Shown: positions 7,034 through 11,166 of the stretch, in pieces | Layout: every line of letters begins with the position of its first letter | How positions within the stretch are numbered: the first letter of the stretch is position 1 | Assembly (NCBI GenBank): GCA_964653025.1 | Contig: CAZZBZ010000086.1 | Coordinates: forward strand, 1 to 11,166 | Length of the DNA stretch: 11,166 bases | Direction of reading: 5' to 3' | Source of the DNA: JABWAM01 sp964653025 | GTDB taxonomy: Bacteria > Verrucomicrobiota > Verrucomicrobiia > JABWAM01 | Notes under the pieces: model-generated | Seen by the model: only the letters and a program-made list of their open reading frames with translations | Told to the model about the DNA's origin: nothing | Database searches by the model: none | Translations under genes and position numbers: made by a program

Positions 7034-8395
7034 TTAGAACTTCATGACCACGTCGAACTGGAATCGCTCCGTGTTATACTGATTCTGATTCGCCAGCGTC
7101 CCGGCGGTGAGCCCGTTCTGGAGGACGTCGGTCACGGCCGTCACGTTCCAGTAAGCCACGCCGAGGGTGACCCAGTCGGTGACCATGTACTGGGCCTTGA
7201 TGATGTGACCCTTGTTGTTCGTGCCGCCGTTTCCAAAGTCCGAGTCGCTAAACCCGGAGAAGGTGGCGTTGGCCTCGAGAGACTCGTACCAGTAGCCGAT
7301 CTGCCACTGGCCCCTCTTCTTCGCCTCACCGAGGATCGCGCCGACCTTGTACCCCTCATTGAGGTAGGCGTCGTTCCCGGCAAAGGTCTGGCCGAGGTTG
7401 TTGATGTACTCACCCTGGAGACGGATGGGGTACTTCTCCCAGAAGCCGAGCCTCAGCTCGTTATTGAACGCGAGCACCTGGAACTCATCTTCAATCACGG
7501 GCGTTCCGTTGCGAAGGGTCGTCGTGTTGCGCAGGACCGTGATGCCGGTGTCGGTGACCACCGACTGGCCGCGCATGTTGATGTAGTCGTAGAAGCCGAC
7601 CGCCTGCTTCAACTCGACCTTCTTGGGCAGGATCTTCCATTCGTGGCCGAGCTGCCAGCCGATCATGTATCGGTCCATTCCGCGGGTCGACGGGCTGCCC
7701 ACTCCTTCGGTGTTGTTCTCGGAGAGGACCCACTGCCCCAGGTTGGCGAAGATCGCGTACCCATCGCTCACCTTGTACTTGTACTGCTCCGAGAAACCCT
7801 CGGGGGTCAGGTCGGCGTCGTACACCATGTCCGTTTCCCAAAAGGTGTTCTCGTACTTACCTCCCGTGAGCGTCAGCTCACCATACTTGATGAAGTTCGG
7901 GGTGTACTTCAGGTAGGCCAGATCAACGTTGATGCTCTTCTTGGAAGCAAAACCGTCGAAGGACGTATTGGTGCTAACCGGGTCGCCATTTCCCGAGGTT
8001 TCTCCGGAAGCGAGGCGGAAGCCGGCTTCCCAGTCACCCGCCTTCGCGGTCATGCCGGGACGAAGGCGGTAGCGAAAACGGGTGCGGTCCTGCTCGTCGG
8101 TCAGCCCCGCAATGTTGGTGCCGACCTGCTGCCTGCGATTCCAAAACTGCTCGTAGCGCAGGCGCATGTCGCCGTAGATGCGCAGTTCGTCGAGCCAACT
8201 TCCGACATTGATCTTCGTGCCGGGCATCTGCTCGCGCATGTCGCGGAACGTCTGTTCCTTGACTTCGTTGGCTTCGCGGGTGGTGAGCAACCCCTTGCGT
8301 TGGAGCATTTCCACGAGGGCGTCAGCCTGTGCAAACAGGTTGCCCGAGGTGGTCAGCGCCAGGAAGGCGGCCAGCATCAGTGATTTCTTGAACAT
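7034..8395 (-). CDS. Putative outer-membrane porin, probably phosphate-starvation induced
   Basis: The 453-aa product has a signal peptide (MFKKSLMLAAFLALTTSGNLFA, cleavage about 22/23). After it comes a short amphipathic stretch, ALVEMLQRKGLLTTREANEVKE (26-47), a helical leader seen in several porin families. The rest alternates hydrophobic and polar residues in the pattern of a 14-18 strand beta-barrel, starting with LRIYGDMRLRYEQF (71-84). The chain ends FQFDVVMKF, with the C-terminal Phe expected of a BAM-recognised barrel. By look it belongs to the 'putative porin' type (Porin_5-like), not clearly OprP/OprO or PhoE; the family is unproven. It sits between phoR and pstS and directly follows a five-unit PhoB-box array, so it probably admits phosphate or phosphorylated compounds. 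The ATG at 8395 is chosen because AAGGAG lies 7 nt upstream; an ATG at 8401 is too close to that site. Confidence 0.85.
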   Translation of the reverse strand: MFKKSLMLAAFLALTTSGNLFAQADALVEMLQRKGLLTTREANEVKEQTFRDMREQMPGTKINVGSWLDELRIYGDMRLRYEQFWNRRQQVGTNIAGLTDEQDRTRFRYRLRPGMTAKAGDWEAGFRLASGETSGNGDPVSTNTSFDGFASKKSINVDLAYLKYTPNFIKYGELTLTGGKYENTFWETDMVYDADLTPEGFSEQYKYKVSDGYAIFANLGQWVLSENNTEGVGSPSTRGMDRYMIGWQLGHEWKILPKKVELKQAVGFYDYINMRGQSVVTDTGITVLRNTTTLRNGTPVIEDEFQVLAFNNELRLGFWEKYPIRLQGEYINNLGQTFAGNDAYLNEGYKVGAILGEAKKRGQWQIGYWYESLEANATFSGFSDSDFGNGGTNNKGHIIKAQYMVTDWVTLGVAYWNVTAVTDVLQNGLTAGTLANQNQYNTERFQFDVVMKF

Positions 8396-8402
8396 GTTCA
8401 TT

Positions 8403-8408
8403 CTCCTT
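8403..8408 (-). promoter_or_regulatory. Strong ribosome binding site of the porin gene
   Basis: AAGGAG on the minus strand is 7 nt before the ATG at 8395. It is the best Shine-Dalgarno match in the window, and it decides between two nearby ATG codons (8395 and 8401). A strong site fits a porin that must be made in large amount. Confidence 0.75.
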
Positions 8409-8455
8409 GGTGGTTTGGTTTTTCCGTGGGGCAAACTCTCGCCCGCACGCACGAA

Positions 8456-8511
8456 ACCCTATGGCAGCCCTGTGACAGACAAAGGGCGGACAAGTGACAG
8501 TTGAGTGACGG
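8456..8511 (-). promoter_or_regulatory. PhoB-box array (five 11-bp units) and porin promoter
   Basis: On the minus strand, five consecutive 11-mers read CCGTCACTCAA (8501-8511), CTGTCACTTGT (8490-8500), CCGCCCTTTGT (8479-8489), CTGTCACAGGG (8468-8478) and CTGCCATAGGG (8457-8467). Each begins with a version of CTGTCAY, and the period is exactly 11 bp. This is the known architecture of the E. coli pho box, which consists of head-to-tail 11-bp units, each bound by one PhoB monomer. The third unit is degenerate. A weak -10 candidate TAGGGT (8456-8461, 3 of 6 matches) lies 10 bp after the CTGTCAC of the fourth unit, the same distance as in E. coli phoA. In that arrangement the box replaces the -35, and the fifth unit would overlap the -10. 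Expected leader to the ATG is about 50-55 nt. Confidence 0.82.
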
Positions 8512-8660
8512 CGACAAGGTCCCGATCGACGCAAATCACACCCCGCCCCAGGCGGAACGATTCAGTCGGAGCAGAATCGGCGCGAGCCGCACCTCCCACA
8601 GTTCAACTTGGCTTCACCGCAATAACCACAAAGTCACTTCCCCGAACGAATCATTCCGAC
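8512..8660. other. Intergenic region after phoR, upstream of the PhoB boxes
   Basis: No coding region is supported. Structures seen are a small 5-bp hairpin CCGCC/GGCGG (8543-8555) without a T-run, and two distant arms (8647-8658 and 8553-8564) that can pair over 12 bp with two G-U pairs in minus-strand RNA. Neither is a convincing terminator for phoBR. The phoBR transcript may end by a factor-dependent mechanism or run into the porin gene. Confidence 0.35.
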
Positions 8661-10439
8661 TCAGACCGTGGGCAGGGTGAAATGGAAGACACTCCCCTGC
8701 CCCGGACGGCTCACCACCCAGATCCGTCCCCCGTGCCCCTGGACGATATGCTTCACGATCGCGAGACCAAGTCCCGTGCCGCCGAGGTCGCGGCTGCGCG
8801 CCTTGTCCACCCGGTAAAAGCGCTCAAAGATCCGCGCGGTGTGCTCGGGGGCAATCCCGGGGCCGTTGTCCTCCACCTGGCATTCCACCTCCGCCCCGGC
8901 CGCTACGGCGCGAATCACCACGGATCCGTTGGCAGGCGTGTATTTCACCGCGTTATCGAGCAGGTTCGTCAGCACCTGCGTCAGGCGCGCGGAGTCGGCG
9001 CGAACCAGGGACAAGTCAGACGGAATCTCCGTGCGGACGGAGTGGCCCTTCGCACGGATGGGACCCGCCATCTCCGCGAGCACGGTCTCCACCAGCGGAC
9101 CGAGAGCCACGCTTTCGAACTGGAACCGTGCCTGCTGCGACTCGATCGAGGAGAGCGTGAGCAGGTCGCCGATGAGCGTCTCGAGGCGGACCGCGTTTTT
9201 CTGGATCGCCTGGAGAAACCTCCTCGCGGTGACGGAATCCGGCGGAGGTTCATCTAGGAGAGTCTCCACGTTACCCTTCACCACCGAGAGCGGGGTGCGC
9301 AGTTCGTGGCTCACGTTGGCCACAAATTCCTGGCGCAGGTTTTCGAGACGTTTGAGGCGCGTGATGTCGTGGAATACCATCACTGCCCCTCGGCTCCCGG
9401 GATCCACGTCACGCAGCGAAGCGACCGTGACCTCGAACAACCCCTCGCCGAAACCGGGGAACTCCATCTCTGTCTGGTGGAGACCCTCCTCCGCAAGGGC
9501 CCGCCCCGCCATTTCGTGGAGAGGCACGCTTCGGAAAACCTCCAGCACGTTCTGTCCGAGAATCTCCCCCGAAAAGCGAAACTGCACGCGGAGCACCTGG
9601 TTCGCGTGGCGGATCCGCCCCGAGGCGTCCACCGCGAGGAGCCCGTCGGTCATACCGGCAAGGATCGCGCGCAGATCGGCCTTCTCCCGCGTCAACTCCT
9701 TGAGGCGGGCCTCCAGTTCCCCCGCCATATGGTTAAGATCGGAGGCGAGCCCCGCAAACTCGACCGGAGACCGGACATTCGCCCGTCGGGAAAAATCCCC
9801 GCGTGCAACCCGCGAAGCCACCTCCCGCATCTCGAGTAGCGGACGTGTCGTCCGCCGCGCCACCCAGTAGAGAAGCGGGATCGCGGCGAGCGCCACCCCC
9901 GCGCTCGCCCACGCGACCGCCCGAAGGATCCGCTCCTTGAAATGGGCGACCTGCGTCAGCGGCATCGCGACGCGAACCAAGACCTTGGGCGTGCGCGCGG
10001 GACTCGCGACCGCCGCATAGAGCATCGGCGCATCGAGCGTCCCGCTGCGGCGTCGCGCCCAGCCAAACCCTTCCTTTAATGCCGCCTGCACCTCCGGACG
10101 GCCTAGATGGTTTTCCATGGTGGCCACCATGTCAGCAGGACGCTCGGACTCGCCCCAGACGACCCCGTCTGCGCCCATGACCGTGATCCTCAGCCCGGTC
10201 TCCGACCCGAGGCGGTGCGCGAGCGCCTGGACCCCGGCTCGGCGTACGGGGCCTTCTTCGACGAGCGGGGCGAAGGCGGCCTGGGCGAGACGCGCCTCGC
10301 GAAGAAGGTCCTCGCGCAAGCGTCCATCGAGATAGGGGGGAATCGAGACGTCAATCGCGAGGTTGATCGCCACCCACAGGACGACCAGCAGGCCGGCCAG
10401 GAATCCGAACCACCGCAGCGGCAGGTTGGGGGATATCAC
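8661..10439 (-). CDS. phoR: PhoR-type membrane sensor histidine kinase
   Basis: Inner-membrane kinase that autophosphorylates and passes the phosphate to PhoB under phosphate limitation. The product has 592 aa. TM1 is at about residues 9-28, an extracytoplasmic region at about 30-172, TM2 at about 173-194 and HAMP at about 195-248 (RRTTRPLLEM onward). A PAS domain at about 253-362 includes GLLAVDASGRIRHAN and ends GAVMVFHDITRLKRLE. The HisKA helix has FVANVSHELRTPL with phospho-acceptor His378. HATPase_c has an N-box TNLLDNAVKYTP (491-502), G1 DNGPGIA (524-530), F-box RIFERFYRVD (536-545) and G2 GTGLGLAIVKH (554-564). The GTG start at 10439 overlaps the phoB stop as GTGA, implying translational coupling. 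Unlike E. coli PhoR (431 aa, almost no periplasmic loop), it has a sizeable external domain, as in Bacillus-type PhoR. The assignment as PhoR rests on the phoB and pst context. Confidence 0.94.
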   Translation of the reverse strand: MISPNLPLRWFGFLAGLLVVLWVAINLAIDVSIPPYLDGRLREDLLREARLAQAAFAPLVEEGPVRRAGVQALAHRLGSETGLRITVMGADGVVWGESERPADMVATMENHLGRPEVQAALKEGFGWARRRSGTLDAPMLYAAVASPARTPKVLVRVAMPLTQVAHFKERILRAVAWASAGVALAAIPLLYWVARRTTRPLLEMREVASRVARGDFSRRANVRSPVEFAGLASDLNHMAGELEARLKELTREKADLRAILAGMTDGLLAVDASGRIRHANQVLRVQFRFSGEILGQNVLEVFRSVPLHEMAGRALAEEGLHQTEMEFPGFGEGLFEVTVASLRDVDPGSRGAVMVFHDITRLKRLENLRQEFVANVSHELRTPLSVVKGNVETLLDEPPPDSVTARRFLQAIQKNAVRLETLIGDLLTLSSIESQQARFQFESVALGPLVETVLAEMAGPIRAKGHSVRTEIPSDLSLVRADSARLTQVLTNLLDNAVKYTPANGSVVIRAVAAGAEVECQVEDNGPGIAPEHTARIFERFYRVDKARSRDLGGTGLGLAIVKHIVQGHGGRIWVVSRPGQGSVFHFTLPTV

Positions 10440-11119
10440 GGGGCTGCAAAACGATATCCCACGCCCCGAACCGTTTCAACGTGGGAGGCCGCTTTCCCGA
10501 GTTTGTCGCGGAGTCGCCGCATGTGGGTGTCCACCGTACGCGTGTCCATGTCGGGCGCATAGCCCCAAACGTCCGAGAGGAGGGCCTCACGGGACTGGAC
10601 CCTCCCCCGCCGCTCCATGAGGGTCGTCAGCAGCTTAAACTCGGTGATGGTAAGATCCACGGACTTGCCCCGCACCGAGACCTCGTGGCGCGCCAGGTCC
10701 ACCGTGATCTCGCCCTGCTGGAGGACCTCCTTCGGCTTCTCCTCCCCTTTGATTCGCCGGAGGATGGACTTGATCCGAAGAAGCACCTCACGCGGGCTGA
10801 AAGGCTTGGTCACGTAGTCGTCAGCGCCCAGCTCGAGCCCGAGGACGCGGTCCACCTCCTCCGCCTTCGCGGTAAGCATGAGAATGGGGATATGCCGCGT
10901 CCGCGCATCGGCCTTGAGGGTCCGGCAAACCTCGCCCCCCTCCACCTCGGGCAACATGAGGTCGAGGACAAGCAGCGACGGGAGAAGTTGGCGCGCTTTT
11001 TCGAGCGCCGCCTTCCCGTCGACGGCGATCACGGTGCGGAACCCGGCCTTCTGGCAATGGTAGGCCAGCAGATCGCAAACATCCGACTCGTCATCCGCGA
11101 TGAGGATCGTCTCTGCCAT
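10436..11119 (-). CDS. phoB: PhoB, phosphate-regulon response regulator (OmpR family)
   Basis: Cytoplasmic transcription factor that, once phosphorylated by PhoR, binds pho boxes and recruits RNA polymerase. The 227-aa product has normal PhoB length (E. coli 229). The receiver domain (about 1-122) has acidic residues Asp9/Asp10, phospho-acceptor Asp53 in LVLDLMLPEV, Thr83, Tyr102 and Lys105 in DDYVTKPF. The winged-helix domain (about 130-227) has LTITEFKLLTTLMERRGRVQSREALL and the recognition helix region TRTVDTHMRRLRDKL (key residues at about 191-205), ending ETVRGVGYRF. The ATG at 11119 gives a complete N terminus; no Shine-Dalgarno sequence precedes it. It is the first gene of the cluster and overlaps phoR by 4 bases. 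A CTGTCAC box half-site lies about 36-42 bp upstream, suggesting autoregulation. Confidence 0.96.
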   Translation of the reverse strand: MAETILIADDESDVCDLLAYHCQKAGFRTVIAVDGKAALEKARQLLPSLLVLDLMLPEVEGGEVCRTLKADARTRHIPILMLTAKAEEVDRVLGLELGADDYVTKPFSPREVLLRIKSILRRIKGEEKPKEVLQQGEITVDLARHEVSVRGKSVDLTITEFKLLTTLMERRGRVQSREALLSDVWGYAPDMDTRTVDTHMRRLRDKLGKAASHVETVRGVGYRFAAP

Positions 11120-11127
11120 GGGTTCAA

Positions 11128-11161
11128 CCTATACCACAAAGCCGCGGTTTCCGTGTGACAG
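11128..11161 (-). promoter_or_regulatory. Possible phoB promoter with a PhoB half-box at the window edge
   Basis: On the minus strand, CTGTCAC (11155-11161) is identical to the best units of the porin box array. An adjacent partner unit would lie mostly beyond the window end, of which only five bases are visible. A -10-like TATAGG (11128-11133, 4 of 6 matches) lies just 8 bp before the ATG. If it is the true -10, the transcript would start about 1-2 nt before the start codon, making it nearly leaderless. The 21-bp distance between the half-site and TATAGG equals 10 plus 11, one helical unit more than usual. Confidence 0.4.
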
Positions 11162-11166
11162 AATGG

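Noticed and set aside
7205..8383. Plus-strand open frame of 392 codons opposite the porin
   Set aside because: Antisense shadow; it lies almost entirely within the porin gene and resembles no family I recognise.
8553..8658. Distant 12-bp pairing (8647-8658 with 8553-8564) after phoR as a terminator or structured RNA
   Set aside because: The arms are about 90 nt apart, need two G-U pairs and have no U-tract; chance is likely. A riboswitch or small RNA cannot be supported.
1..11166. Mobile element, CRISPR array or phage island
   Set aside because: No transposase, integrase, spaced repeat array or terminal repeats were seen; the genes form one coherent cluster with uniform composition. The partial tRNA is a possible integration site in principle, but no att duplication is visible in the window.

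Overview
The window is a complete phosphate-starvation (Pho) locus. Every protein-coding gene lies on the minus strand, so the biological order runs from high to low coordinates: phoB (response regulator) - phoR (sensor kinase) - a secreted outer-membrane porin - pstS - pstC - pstA - pstB - phoU. After it comes the 5' half of a tRNA-Leu(CAA) gene, cut by the left edge of the window. The DNA is GC-rich, with strongly GC-biased third codon positions. The host is a Gram-negative, shown by the signal-peptide-bearing beta-barrel porin ending in Phe. Few starts have a Shine-Dalgarno sequence. The porin's N-terminal helical leader and the general style of the proteins remind me of Verrucomicrobiota (Opitutae-like). 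That placement is an impression from recognition, not proof.

Region by region: 10436-11119 phoB and 8661-10439 phoR overlap by 4 bases (GTGA), so they are translationally coupled. 8396-8660 is the main intergenic control region. It contains five head-to-tail 11-bp units of the PhoB-box type (8457-8511) reading toward the porin. 7034-8395 encodes the porin and 5971-6933 the periplasmic phosphate-binding protein PstS; they are separated by a GC-rich hairpin without a U-tract. A textbook intrinsic terminator (5895-5937) separates pstS from pstC. Then come pstC (761 aa) and pstA (539-561 aa), both far longer than the roughly 300-aa E. coli proteins because of large periplasmic inserts, followed by pstB and phoU. 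The far left end holds the tRNA-Leu start and its likely promoter.

How it fits together: under phosphate limitation PhoR phosphorylates PhoB. PhoB~P should bind the tandem 11-mers and drive porin-pstS and, by read-through of the terminator, pstCAB-phoU. The porin would admit phosphate (or a phosphorylated compound) across the outer membrane, PstS captures it, and PstCAB imports it with ATP. PhoU together with PstB signals phosphate sufficiency back to PhoR. No separate promoter is obvious in front of pstS or pstC, so the terminator is a natural way to make more PstS and porin than transporter.

Most of this is a known system in a compact layout. The parts that merit a second look are the five-unit box array, the porin placed between phoR and pstS, the paired periplasmic extensions of PstC and PstA, and the RNA structures between genes. 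I found no CRISPR array, insertion sequence or phage gene.
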